A DNA stretch of 64,000 nt, from positions 1 to 64,000 of the forward strand of contig JBMNFG010000010.1 of assembly GCA_050949175.1 (NCBI GenBank), written 5' to 3'. The stretch is from UBA4971 sp900019985. GTDB lineage: Bacteria > Bacillota > SHA-98 > UBA4971. Shown here in pieces: positions 16,916 to 24,564 of this stretch. The translations under genes were made by a program, and so were the position numbers. The notes beneath the pieces are model-generated. The model saw only the letters and a list, made by a program, of their open reading frames with translations. It searched no databases and was not told the DNA's origin. The number at the start of each line of letters is the position of its first letter. Position 1 is the stretch's first letter.

Positions 16916-17461
16916 ATGGTCTTCCTTGAAGATGCAGAAGTACTGAAGAACGTGAGGGTCGCGGACGGAATCCATGAGCTGGCTTGCAGGGCACCTCAGA
17001 TTGCAGGTGAGGGTAAACCGGGTCAATTCGTCCATATGACGGTAAGCCCTCACAGGTCTACCATATCATCTCCGCTGTTGAGACGCCCTTTCAGCTTTTA
17101 CGGGGTGAATGCGGAAGCAGGAACAGTCTCAATCCTGTATAGGATTCAAGGCCTCGGGACTTCTTTGCTGGCAGAGGCAAGGCCCGGAGAGCATCTAAGC
17201 ATGCTGGGCCCACTTGGCACAGGATTCACGCTCCCTTCGGCCGAAAGCCCTGTATTCCCGGTGGAAAGCACTGTCCCTCCAATGAAAAGCTGTGCCTCTC
17301 CGGTAGACAAGACGCAGCCTCGCCGCAGGAAAAAGCCTTCTCCAAGGTGGAAAAAGGCGTCTTTCCGGCAAAAAGCACTGTATTGCTGGTTGGCGGAGGG
17401 ATGGGGATCGCTCCGCTTGTATACCTTGCGGACAGCCTTGTTGATATGGGATGCCAGGTAG
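16916..17461 (+). CDS. pyrK: Dihydroorotate dehydrogenase electron-transfer subunit PyrK, N-terminal reading frame
   Basis: The N-terminal, FAD-binding half of PyrK: LLRRPFSFYGVN holds the flavin-binding RPFS motif and LGPLGTGF the domain joint. From 17234 the frame runs into seven 21-bp repeats. The normal PyrK continuation (LLVGGGMGIAPL) is in another frame, and this one ends at 17461 with residues that do not resemble PyrK. As read, the protein is broken: a 2-bp surplus near 17318 throws it out of phase. Possible explanations are a real frameshift, -1 ribosomal slippage at one of two AAAAAG runs, or an assembly error. ATG 16916 follows AAGGAG. Confidence 0.8.
   Translation: MVFLEDAEVLKNVRVADGIHELACRAPQIAGEGKPGQFVHMTVSPHRSTISSPLLRRPFSFYGVNAEAGTVSILYRIQGLGTSLLAEARPGEHLSMLGPLGTGFTLPSAESPVFPVESTVPPMKSCASPVDKTQPRRRKKPSPRWKKASFRQKALYCWLAEGWGSLRLYTLRTALLIWDAR
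17234..17380 (+). repeat. Seven 21-bp (7-codon) repeats inside pyrK
   Basis: Units begin at 17234, 17255, 17276, 17297, 17318, 17339 and 17360. In the upstream frame the first four read PSAESPV, FPVESTV, PPMKSCA, SPVDKTQ; in the downstream frame the later ones read SPQEKAF, SKVEKGV, FPAKSTV. TTCCCGGTGGAAAGCACTGT at 17255 and its closest relative at 17362 are 107 bp apart, two more than five units, which is the frame change. The segment replaces the short loop that normally joins the FAD and NAD domains. Confidence 0.88.
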
Positions 17462-17868
17462 AAGTCTTCTATGGAGCTGAAACCTGCGGAGAATTAGTGG
17501 CTTTGGAAAGGCTTGAACAGATAGGTGCAAACTGCGATGTTGCCACTGTTGACGGCAGCGCAGGATACAAAGGTCCTGTAACTGACCTTTTCGCTTTCCT
17601 ACCTCCTAAGAATGCGCCTGATATGATTTACTCCTGCGGTCCTTTGGAGATGATGGCGCATGTTGCGCGATTTGCCAAGGAGCGAGGCATTCCCGGGGAA
17701 GTGTCACTTGAATCGCATATGGCCTGCGGAGTCGGGGCGTGCCTGGGATGTGCCGTGAGACTTAAGAGCACTGACGAAGGCTATGCAAAGGTATGTAGTG
17801 ACGGTCCGGTCTTTTCTATAGACCGGTTGGAGTTTGAAGCAGGGGAGGGGGAGAGGAATGAATCTTGA
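17347..17868 (+). CDS. pyrK: PyrK, C-terminal reading frame (NAD and iron-sulfur part)
   Basis: The C-terminal part of the electron-transfer subunit. STVLLVGGGMGIAPL is the nucleotide-binding motif after the hinge, SCGPLEMM is the NAD-site motif, and MACGVGACLGC plus a later VCSDGPVF supply the four cysteines of the [2Fe-2S] cluster. PyrK passes electrons from PyrD to NAD. The GTG at 17347 lies inside the repeat tract and has no ribosome site, so this is probably not an independent start. The residues downstream look fully functional, arguing for a recent lesion or a translational bypass. Confidence 0.8.
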   Translation: MEKGVFPAKSTVLLVGGGMGIAPLVYLADSLVDMGCQVEVFYGAETCGELVALERLEQIGANCDVATVDGSAGYKGPVTDLFAFLPPKNAPDMIYSCGPLEMMAHVARFAKERGIPGEVSLESHMACGVGACLGCAVRLKSTDEGYAKVCSDGPVFSIDRLEFEAGEGERNES

Positions 17869-18787
17869 GGTTAATCTGGGCGGAATAAGGCTTGCTAATC
17901 CGGTTGTTATGGCATCCGGCACTTTCGGGTACGGGTTTGATTATCAAGGATTGATAAACCCCAATGAGATAGGAGCCATAATCACCAAAGCAACCACATT
18001 AGAACCCTGGCCCGGCAATCCCCCGCCAAGAATTGCAGAGACTCCCTCCGGGATGCTGAATGCTATCGGCTTGGAAAACCCGGGTATAGAGGTATTTTTG
18101 ACGGAACACCTCCCAAAACTGCGAGTGCTGGGCGCTGTTGTAATTGTGAATATAGCAGGCAAGACCTTGCGTGAATATGTGGAGCTTGCTTCAATTCTTG
18201 ATGGAACCCCTGGAGTGGCAGGAATTGAAATCAATATATCTTGCCCCAACGTAGAAATGGGAGGCATGCAGCTGGGAACTTCGCCTGACATGGTTTCTGA
18301 GGTGGTCCGCGCAGTAAAGGAGAAGACATGCCTTCCGGTGATGCCTAAGTTGTCACCTAATGTCACTGATATAGTTGCCATAGCGAAGGCTGCGGAATCC
18401 GGAGGTGCAGATGCTATCTCCATGATTAACACCTTGCTGGGGATGGCAGTGGATATAGAGACAAAACGTCCTCGCCTGAGAAATATCTTTGGAGGATTGT
18501 CCGGCCCTGCTATAAAGCCTATAGCTCTTCGCATGGTTTATCAAGTATATCAGGCAGTGGATATCCCGATCTTAGGCGGAGGAGGGATATTGTCTGCGAA
18601 GGATGCCATCGAATTTCTCCTGGTAGGGGCAAGTGCTGTCTCCATCGGGACAGGCACTTTCGTAAATCCCAGGCTCGCCCTGGACGTAAAGGAAGGGATT
18701 TGCGAATACATGGAACGATACGGCCACACAAGCCTAGATGAAGTTATTGGAGCCGCGGTTAGGAGTAATGCGAAGTTCGGTAGATGA
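17858..18787 (+). CDS. pyrD: Dihydroorotate dehydrogenase B, catalytic subunit
   Basis: 309 residues from ATG 17858, chosen because AGGGGAGGGGGAG lies just before it; an in-frame TTG at 17834 is unlikely. It oxidises dihydroorotate to orotate using FMN. NPVVMASGTFGYG, the catalytic cysteine in INISCPNV and the FMN phosphate motifs GGGGI and VSIGTG are present. The Cys base and the pyrK neighbour identify the class 1B, NAD-linked enzyme. It overlaps pyrK by 11 bp, so a pyrK frameshift would matter directly for its activity. Confidence 0.96.
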   Translation: MNLEVNLGGIRLANPVVMASGTFGYGFDYQGLINPNEIGAIITKATTLEPWPGNPPPRIAETPSGMLNAIGLENPGIEVFLTEHLPKLRVLGAVVIVNIAGKTLREYVELASILDGTPGVAGIEINISCPNVEMGGMQLGTSPDMVSEVVRAVKEKTCLPVMPKLSPNVTDIVAIAKAAESGGADAISMINTLLGMAVDIETKRPRLRNIFGGLSGPAIKPIALRMVYQVYQAVDIPILGGGGILSAKDAIEFLLVGASAVSIGTGTFVNPRLALDVKEGICEYMERYGHTSLDEVIGAAVRSNAKFGR

Positions 18788-18824
18788 GAAAAGCTGACGG
18801 ACTTTTGCGAGCATACAGAATAGG

Positions 18825-18883
18825 TTAGTCTCTCATAAGTTGACTTCTCATAGGCTAGATTCCTAGGGTGAGATGCTTATAGG
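18825..18883. repeat. Short 15-bp tandem repeat between pyrD and pyrF
   Basis: About four diverged 15-bp units of the type TTGACTTCTCATAGG. It is just upstream of the pyrF ribosome binding site AAAGGAGG. No other feature is seen in this 116-bp gap. Confidence 0.6.
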
Positions 18884-18903
18884 TATGTAAAGGAGGCGGG
18901 GCT

Positions 18904-19653
18904 GTGAAAGCAAAAGACAGAATCATTTTGGCCCTTGACGTTAATACAGAAGATGAAGCCATAGATCTAGTGGAGACGCTGCAAGGACACGTAGGCGTGT
19001 TTAAGGTCGGCATGGAGCTATATACCGCAGTCGGTCCCGGGATTGTAAAGCGCATTCAAGACCTGGGAGGGTCTGTGTTTGTGGATCTGAAATTCCACGA
19101 CATACCGAACACAGTAGCCTCAGCAGGACGGGTCATGACGAGGCTAGGGTGTGCAATGTTCACTGTCCACGCTGCAGGCGGTGGGGCGATGCTTTCTGCT
19201 CTTTCTGAAGCTGTTAGAGAAGAAGCTGAGACTTTAGGTGTTAAGCCCCCGCTAATACTTGCGGTTACTGTGCTAACCAGCATAGACCAACAAATCTTAG
19301 AAGACGACCTTTTTATTAAAGGGCTGTCCGTAAAAGACGCAGCAGTCAGGTGGGCACGCCTCGCTCGGGATTCCGGGATAGGCGGAGTAATATGCTCGCC
19401 GCTGGAGACTACGGCAATAAGGGCTGCCTGTGGGCCTGAGTTTAGACTTGTGACGCCCGGAATCCGTCCCCATTGGGCCGGAAAGCATGATCAAAGGCGG
19501 GTTACCACACCCGGTGAAGCAGTGCGGGGAGGAGCAGATTATATAGTGGTGGGGCGAGCCATAACCCGGGCCGCTGATCCGGTATCCGCAGCCAAGCTAA
19601 TCGCAGAGGAAATCGAGGAAGTGGTAGGTGAGAGGGATGTTGACCAGAGATGA
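18904..19653 (+). CDS. pyrF: Orotidine 5'-phosphate decarboxylase
   Basis: 249-residue TIM barrel that decarboxylates OMP to UMP. The catalytic array is in FVDLKFHDIPNTV (the D-K-x-x-D type motif), and the phosphate-gripper region TPGIRP lies near residue 185. The length and the early AKDRIILALDV segment match the bacterial type 1 family. The start is GTG after AAAGGAGG. It overlaps the pyrE start by 17 bp. Confidence 0.96.
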   Translation: MKAKDRIILALDVNTEDEAIDLVETLQGHVGVFKVGMELYTAVGPGIVKRIQDLGGSVFVDLKFHDIPNTVASAGRVMTRLGCAMFTVHAAGGGAMLSALSEAVREEAETLGVKPPLILAVTVLTSIDQQILEDDLFIKGLSVKDAAVRWARLARDSGIGGVICSPLETTAIRAACGPEFRLVTPGIRPHWAGKHDQRRVTTPGEAVRGGADYIVVGRAITRAADPVSAAKLIAEEIEEVVGERDVDQR

Positions 19654-20209
19654 AGCTCTCAGGATCTTTAGAGACTCAGGGGCATTGATGAGCGGCCACT
19701 TCTTACTTACGTCAGGTAGGCACAGCGACCACTACATTCAGTGCGCTCAAGTATTAAAATACCCGCATTATACAGAGGCTTTAGCAAGTCATCTGGCAGG
19801 CAAGTTCAGGGATGACAGTATAGAAGTCGTGGTAGGGCCTGCAATGGGAGGCATTATAGTCTCATATGAAGTGGGAAGGCAGCTTCAAGTCCCTGCAATA
19901 TTTGCAGAACGAGAAAACGGCAAAATGGCTCTAAGAAGAGGATTCAACCTCTATCCGAATCAACGTGTGCTCGTTGTTGAAGATGTGATTACCACAGGCG
20001 GTTCTGTACAGGAAGTCATAGAGTTGGTTAAGGAGCACGGTGCAGAAGTTGTAGGTGTCGGAGTCCTCGTTGATCGCAGTAACGGAGCTGTCAAATTCGG
20101 CCCCAAGCAATGTCAAGTGTTATCTATGGAGGTAAGATCTTGGAATCCGGATGAATGCCTTCTGTGTAAGGAAGGTCGGGTGCCTCTTACGAAGCCGGGA
20201 AGCAGATAG
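19637..20209 (+). CDS. pyrE: Orotate phosphoribosyltransferase
   Basis: 190 residues from ATG 19637; an in-frame GTG nine bases earlier is an alternative. It joins orotate to PRPP to give OMP. The PRPP loop VLVVEDVITTGGSV and the orotate-binding GHFLLTSGRHSDHYIQC segment are intact. It is the last gene of the pyr operon; a convergent tRNA lies nine bases after its stop, and I see no strong terminator between them. Confidence 0.95.
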   Translation: MLTRDEALRIFRDSGALMSGHFLLTSGRHSDHYIQCAQVLKYPHYTEALASHLAGKFRDDSIEVVVGPAMGGIIVSYEVGRQLQVPAIFAERENGKMALRRGFNLYPNQRVLVVEDVITTGGSVQEVIELVKEHGAEVVGVGVLVDRSNGAVKFGPKQCQVLSMEVRSWNPDECLLCKEGRVPLTKPGSR

Positions 20210-20217
20210 AATAAATA

Positions 20218-20294
20218 TGGTCGGGGCAGGCGGACTTGAACCGCCGACCTCTTAGTCCCGAACCAAGCGCGCTACCAACCTGCGCCATGCCCCG
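20218..20294 (-). tRNA. tRNA-Pro (anticodon CGG)
   Basis: 77-nt cloverleaf on the minus strand. The acceptor stem CGGGGCA pairs with TGCCCCG, followed by discriminator A and an encoded CCA. The anticodon stem CTTGG/CTAAG (one G-T pair) carries the loop TTCGGGA with anticodon CGG, reading proline CCG codons. TTCAAGT occupies the T loop. It lies tail to tail with pyrE. Confidence 0.95.
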
Positions 20295-20536
20295 ACCAAG
20301 GCTAGTGGTATGAAGAAATTGTTGGACACAGATAGTATACGTGATGTCTCAGCTTATGTCAAACACCATTCGTGGCCTGACATCCTATTTGAGGAGGATT
20401 TTTCAGTGTCATCAGCGAAGGTAAAAGCTTAAAGCCAGGCGAATCTTGCAACCTACGGTTAGTGCTTCAGATGGCTGTGATTACGGTTTTAGCAGCAGGT
20501 TTATCTTAGCTCTCTAGTTAGCAGGAGGCGAGTACT

Positions 20537-21334
20537 GTGCCGAACAATGGGCGTCAACTTTCCTTGGATATGCTGACTGAAAGTCTGAAACCGGCTGATA
20601 ACAGTGGAAACACCGGTTATGATGGCAATGATCAGGCTCAGTATGCAGATGGCGAGCCCAGCTACGTTCAGGGGATGCTTTGGCCTGAACTTTCCCAAGA
20701 TAAAGCCGATGAGAATAAGCAGCAAGTCATGGAAGAAAATAGAAATGAGCGGGATAGGGCAGGGGAGATGTACAAAGGATTGAACTTAGAGGCGCTAAGA
20801 GAAGTATCTCATCAATGTGAAAAGTGTCGATTAAGAGCTTCCTGTACGCACGTGGTGTTCGGTGAAGGAAACCCTGACGCAAAGATTATGTTCGTAGGTG
20901 AAGGGCCAGGCAGAGAGGAAGACAAGCAAGGCAGGCCTTTCGTCGGCGCTGCAGGGCAATTGCTCGATAGGATCTTGGTGTCTGTCGGTCTTGACCGAGG
21001 CGAAGTTTATATCACCAATGTAGTCAAGTGTCGCCCTCCCGGGAATCGCATGCCTAATCCTGATGAAGTTGAAGCCTGCAGCCCGTATCTGTATGCTCAG
21101 ATAAGAAAGATAAACCCGTCCATTATTGTGTGTCTTGGCGCACTGGCCGCGAGGACCCTGATAGATAAGAATGCAAGGATAACAAGGATAAGAGGCGAGT
21201 GGCACGAGAAGGACGGTATTCTCATTATGCCTACATTTCATCCTGCAGCCCTCTTGCGCGATCCCTCCAAGAAGCGCCCTGTCTGGGAAGACATGAAAAA
21301 AGTCAAAGAGGCTTTGGACAATCTTAAAGCATAA
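20537..21334 (+). CDS. Type-4 uracil-DNA glycosylase
   Basis: 265 residues. It removes uracil from DNA in base-excision repair and carries a [4Fe-4S] cluster. The four cysteines are C94, C97, C165 and C181. Motif GEGPGREEDKQGRPFVG holds the active-site region and MPTFHPAALLR the uracil-binding histidine. The first 75 residues are a polar, low-complexity extension not usual for the family, so the real start could be later; GTG 20537 follows AGGAGG. The preceding 240-bp gap shows nothing I can name. Confidence 0.93.
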   Translation: MPNNGRQLSLDMLTESLKPADNSGNTGYDGNDQAQYADGEPSYVQGMLWPELSQDKADENKQQVMEENRNERDRAGEMYKGLNLEALREVSHQCEKCRLRASCTHVVFGEGNPDAKIMFVGEGPGREEDKQGRPFVGAAGQLLDRILVSVGLDRGEVYITNVVKCRPPGNRMPNPDEVEACSPYLYAQIRKINPSIIVCLGALAARTLIDKNARITRIRGEWHEKDGILIMPTFHPAALLRDPSKKRPVWEDMKKVKEALDNLKA

Positions 21335-21429
21335 GCTAGAACGTAATTATTGACCACCTGACGGAATATCTTTATGTAAAGGGATATCAGATACGCATCC
21401 CTTGATTGATGTTCGGAGGTGGTCAATTA

Positions 21430-21870
21430 ATGGTTTTGCAGAGGCGGGGGAGGCCAGGATCTGACAGAACTCGGAATCAAGATAAGGATCGAGAGTCCGC
21501 CAGGACGTCTTCCGCGTTTACCGCGATCATTACAGGTCTTATTACCAGCATCATTGCTATGGTAATCATCTTTTTGGCCATAGGGGTGTACGGATTCTAT
21601 ACCTCATCAGACATCGCTTCTTTGGGTACTCTGGCACTTTCAGGAAGCCTTCTGGCCATAGCGTACGGAGGATTCAATACAGGCAGGAAGGCTGGGAGAA
21701 GAGGGCTTATATACGGCGGGCTGGTTGGTGCCATCTTTGCAATAGTAGCTATCATGATCGGGGTGAAAGATTCTCCTTCGGCAGTGATCACTCTAACTAG
21801 TCTAAAGAGGGTCATCCTTTCGATAGTGGCCGGTTGTATAGGTGGAATGGTAGGTGTGGGCCTTTCTTGA
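21430..21870 (+). CDS. Small membrane protein, TIGR04086/YrzE-like
   Basis: 146 residues from ATG 21430, which follows GGAGGTGG. A basic N-terminus (about 35 residues rich in Arg) leads into four hydrophobic segments with Gly-rich turns (LAIAYGGFNTGRKAGRRG), the pattern of the TIGR04086 integral membrane family of Bacillota. Function is unknown. No partner gene is obvious. Confidence 0.72.
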   Translation: MVLQRRGRPGSDRTRNQDKDRESARTSSAFTAIITGLITSIIAMVIIFLAIGVYGFYTSSDIASLGTLALSGSLLAIAYGGFNTGRKAGRRGLIYGGLVGAIFAIVAIMIGVKDSPSAVITLTSLKRVILSIVAGCIGGMVGVGLS

Positions 21871-21929
21871 TTCAGCATTTGGCTAATATTTATTGTTTAG
21901 TTTTTATGATGCATGTCCTCCATTTGTGG

Positions 21930-22115
21930 TATAATAACATTGGGTTAGACCATCAAACAAGGGAGGGCACCCTGTCTTGCATGTCTTTCACCCTCATGCA
22001 ACAACAGCAAACGCCGGAAGTGAGCATGGGGGTGGTGTGGTGACAGATGGGTTCAACAGGGTGTCAAATAAATCGAGCATTAAACCGGGGTAAGTGAATT
22101 CGCGAGCCCCGGTTT
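21930..22115 (+). promoter_or_regulatory. Candidate structured leader RNA with attenuator
   Basis: An extended -10 promoter (TGG-TATAAT, 21930-21935) would start an RNA near 21942. It can fold as follows: a 10-bp closing stem GGCACCCTGT (21966-21975) with ACAGGGTGTC (22056-22065); hairpin TTGCATG/CATGCAA (21977-21983 with 21995-22001); loop CACCC (21989-21993) with GGGTG (22030-22034) as a pseudoknot; then terminator AAACCGGGG/CCCCGGTTT (22082-22115) followed by a T-rich tail. A gene starts 66 bp later, so the layout is aptamer, terminator, gene. I do not recognise the class. Confidence 0.5.
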
Positions 22116-22180
22116 TTGTGTTGTTTTTCGGCAATATCTTGATACATCGCGAGAAGAAAGAGAACAGGAGGGGGTCGCGT

Positions 22181-22546
22181 GTGGTTCAACTAAATGCTGA
22201 GGATATCATAAGAGGGTTGAAAAGACTCAAGAGCCTTGCCAAACAGGACATTCTTATCAGTAGTCGTGCGCCTGATCCTGAACTGTGGATGAAAACCGCC
22301 ACTGCGAGAAAAGAGAAGTACGAAGCCCTTATTAGCCTCATCGAGGAGTATGGAGTGGAGAGGGCATATCGGATTGCGCTGGAGGAGTACATGACGTTAG
22401 TTGCATCCGGCCAGGAAAGGGAAGGGAACCTACCCCATATGAAAGGTGAGGAACAGGCGCTGGAAATATTCTTTAGAACTCTCGGCCTCAGCGATGACAC
22501 ATTGAGGAATACCAAGGTGGAACAGGTGGAAGTAGGAGGGGCCTAA
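22181..22546 (+). CDS. Hypothetical protein beside lexA
   Basis: 121 residues from GTG 22181, which follows AGGAGGGGG. The protein is mostly helical and charged with no membrane segment or signal peptide: an opening helix with DIIRGLKRLKSLAKQDI, an acidic middle helix, and a C-terminal segment FFRTLGLSDDTLR. I recognise no domain. It follows the candidate structured leader and runs into its own terminator, so it is probably a single-gene transcription unit. Confidence 0.7.
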   Translation: MVQLNAEDIIRGLKRLKSLAKQDILISSRAPDPELWMKTATARKEKYEALISLIEEYGVERAYRIALEEYMTLVASGQEREGNLPHMKGEEQALEIFFRTLGLSDDTLRNTKVEQVEVGGA

Positions 22547-22563
22547 GCGCGCCCCTCCTTTTT
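22535..22563 (+). terminator. Rho-independent terminator
   Basis: GGAGGGGC pairs with GCCCCTCC (8 bp), followed by TTTTT. The 5' arm overlaps the last codons of the hypothetical gene. It separates that gene from the convergent lexA. Confidence 0.88.
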
Positions 22564-22583
22564 GGAGTCTATTCTTAATGTAA

Positions 22584-23210
22584 TCAGTGGATTCTCCTGA
22601 TTACTCCTATGACTTTACCGAGGATCGCGGCATCTTCCACGATGATGGGATCCATAAACCTGTTTTCAGGTTGTAGGCGAATCTTGTTTTTCTCGATAAA
22701 GAAGCGTTTTACAGTAGCTTCATCCTCGATCAAGGCTACCACTATCTCTCCGTTTTCCGCAGTTTCCTGCTGTCTGACGATGACGTAGTCACCGTCTAGG
22801 ATTCCTGCTTCTATCATGCTGTCTCCCGTTACTCTAAGCATAAAAAGAGAGCCCTGTTCGCCGAATTCTTTGGGAAGAGGGAAGTAGTCTTCTATGTTCT
22901 CCACTGCCAGAACCGGCATGCCTGCGGTTACTCGGCCGATTAGGGGTACAGTTACTGAAGCGGTACGCGGTAGGACGCCTGCAGCAGGCAAAACCTCAAT
23001 TGCTCTAGGCTTGCTTGGATCCCGTCTGATATAACCCTTCCTTTCGAGTTGTGTAAGATGCCCATGAACTGTGGATGTGGACTTTAATCCCACCGCGCGC
23101 CCAATCTCTCTCACTGAAGGCGGATATCCGCAAGTTTCACTTTCCGTCACTATGAACTCAAGAATCTGCTGCTGACGCCTGGAAATCGCATTGGATTTCT
23201 TCCGCGGCAT
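22584..23210 (-). CDS. lexA: LexA repressor
   Basis: 208 residues. The N-terminal winged helix-turn-helix (residues 8-62, with GYPPSVREIGRAVGLKS) precedes a C-terminal self-cleaving protease fold. The cleavage bond is Ala96-Gly97, with catalytic Ser131 (GDSMIEAG) and Lys168 (ATVKRF). It represses DNA-damage genes until RecA filaments trigger cleavage. Its own promoter, TTGCAA-17 bp-TATAAT on the minus strand (23276 to 23248), overlaps an SOS box at 23274, so it is autoregulated and divergent from the yneA-like gene. Confidence 0.97.
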   Translation of the reverse strand: MPRKKSNAISRRQQQILEFIVTESETCGYPPSVREIGRAVGLKSTSTVHGHLTQLERKGYIRRDPSKPRAIEVLPAAGVLPRTASVTVPLIGRVTAGMPVLAVENIEDYFPLPKEFGEQGSLFMLRVTGDSMIEAGILDGDYVIVRQQETAENGEIVVALIEDEATVKRFFIEKNKIRLQPENRFMDPIIVEDAAILGKVIGVIRRIH

Positions 23211-23273
23211 AGCCTACACCTCGTTTCAAGGGAGTCTGTCTACGGCGATTATAACACGGCGTATATGTGCTTG

Positions 23274-23361
23274 CAAACAAATGTTCCGAGAAAAGAAAAA
23301 ATACCCTTGACGGGAACAAATGTTCGTGCTATGATCTCACTGGAAATAGAACACATGTTTG
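23274..23361. promoter_or_regulatory. Three SOS boxes and the yneA-like promoter
   Basis: Matches to the Bacillus SOS box CGAACRNRYGTTYG: CAAACAAATGTTCC (23274-23287, one core mismatch), GGAACAAATGTTCG (23313-23326) and AGAACACATGTTTG (23348-23361). The plus-strand promoter is TTGACG (23307-23312), 17 bp, TATGAT (23330-23335); the second box lies exactly in its spacer and the third near the transcription start. The first box covers the lexA -35. Tight LexA control of both genes follows. Confidence 0.92.
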
Positions 23362-23395
23362 CCATAATGGGGAGCAGGGAGGCGAAGTCGGTAAG

Positions 23396-23782
23396 ATGAG
23401 GTATCTACCACAAAGAGCGAAAACTCGAGGGACAATAAACAGGGATGACAGAAAGGATGGCAAGAAAAGGTTTCATCTATCCAGTCTTATTGGATGTGTC
23501 GCCTTTATTGTTATGCTGTTAGTAATCGGCGTTGTTTCATCAAATGTTGTGCTGTCTATTGCCAACGCGATGAAATACACAAATGAAGGTGAGTATGACT
23601 TGATTGAAGTTACAGTTATGCCAGGCGACACTTTGTGGGGTATTGCAAAGGATTACTCCGGCCCTGAAGTAGACCTTCGCGTAGTGGTGGATAAAATCAT
23701 GAGAGAGAACGATCTCACAGACAGCATCGTCCGCCCCGGGCAAGTCCTGAAGGTAGCAATCCCTCTTGCTTATACACCGTAA
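23396..23782 (+). CDS. yneA: YneA-like SOS cell-division inhibitor (LysM)
   Basis: 128 residues from ATG 23396, placed after GGAGG and after the mapped promoter; longer in-frame versions would start upstream of the promoter. A basic N-terminus, one membrane span (residues about 33-58) and an extracellular LysM domain (VMPGDTLWGIAKDYSG to RPGQVLKVAI) give the YneA architecture. In Bacillus, YneA is made on DNA damage and delays septation. The divergent lexA and three SOS boxes match that arrangement. The orthology is inferred from architecture and context. Confidence 0.85.
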   Translation: MRYLPQRAKTRGTINRDDRKDGKKRFHLSSLIGCVAFIVMLLVIGVVSSNVVLSIANAMKYTNEGEYDLIEVTVMPGDTLWGIAKDYSGPEVDLRVVVDKIMRENDLTDSIVRPGQVLKVAIPLAYTP

Positions 23783-23793
23783 TAAAGGGAGCT

Positions 23794-23821
23794 TGCCGGC
23801 CGATTAGGCCGGTTGTTTTTT
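23794..23821 (+). terminator. Rho-independent terminator after the yneA-like gene
   Basis: CCGGCC-GATTA-GGCCGG hairpin followed by TTGTTTTTT, eleven bases after the stop codon. Confidence 0.88.
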
Positions 23822-24564
23822 GTAGACGATCTTAAGCAGACGGCTTTCCTTTATGTTTTCCTTTGCTTACTGTGCATGCCTATGCTTTCATATTCATCTT
23901 AAATTTAAGGGCCCTTAAAACGCATTCTCGTGCGTGTTTTTTTGCAGGTTTCGCTTATCATCTTTAGATGTGCTTTAGCGGGCGGGAAAGCTACTGTTTT
24001 AGTCTCGCAAGATGCTGTTTAGTTTCGTAATAAAGCGTTAACCGATTACATATTACACTTTTGAGCCCGAGGGCGTTTTTCTACGGTCCAAAATCTCCTT
24101 GCCATCCATCTGCGATGTCCCGTTGGCAAGATCCTTGTCCTTACTTAAATCGCTCCCGGCCACTTTACACATTGCTGCAAACACATCTTCAGGAATCCTA
24201 CGTATTGCAGTCAAACACAACTTCAAGAATTCACGAATTGCAGTCAGCTGATTAACTGTCTAATCTAGCCAAGATGCTTCCAACATATTTCGGGCCTCCA
24301 CAATCTTAGACTGTTTCTTTTTTCGTTACTGTTTCCATGGCGTGCCGACTTTGTCATCCAACCCCCCTTTTTACCTTTTCAACTTGGATCGCATAATGTA
24401 TCTTATGTAAACTAAAGAAAAATCTGCGCAGGTGGGCCTAAAGGTATTCGCGTGTGATTTAAGGGGCCGTAAAAGGCGTTTTCGTGCGTGATCGTTCGTA
24501 TGAGTTTTTGTGGGGCTCATTTATCAGTCTCGTTCGGGGTGTGGTTGTCTTTGGGAGGCATCTC
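23822..24564. other. Gene-poor 740-bp gap with an imperfect long direct repeat
   Basis: No gene is supported. A 35-bp element occurs twice: 23901-23936 and 24456-24490, sharing ATTTAAGGG-CC-TAAAA-GC-TT-TCGTGCGTG. The first copy contains an ACGCA/TGCGT hairpin followed by seven T, a terminator-like end. On the minus strand 24053-24259 is open and reads LTAIREFLKLCLTAIRRIPE near its start, but it has no start codon with a ribosome site; it may be a remnant of a lost gene. Confidence 0.55.

Noticed and set aside
23267..23395. N-terminal extension of the yneA-like protein
   Set aside because: In frame, but it lies across the SOS boxes and promoter and would start upstream of the transcription start; the protein-like part begins at 23396.
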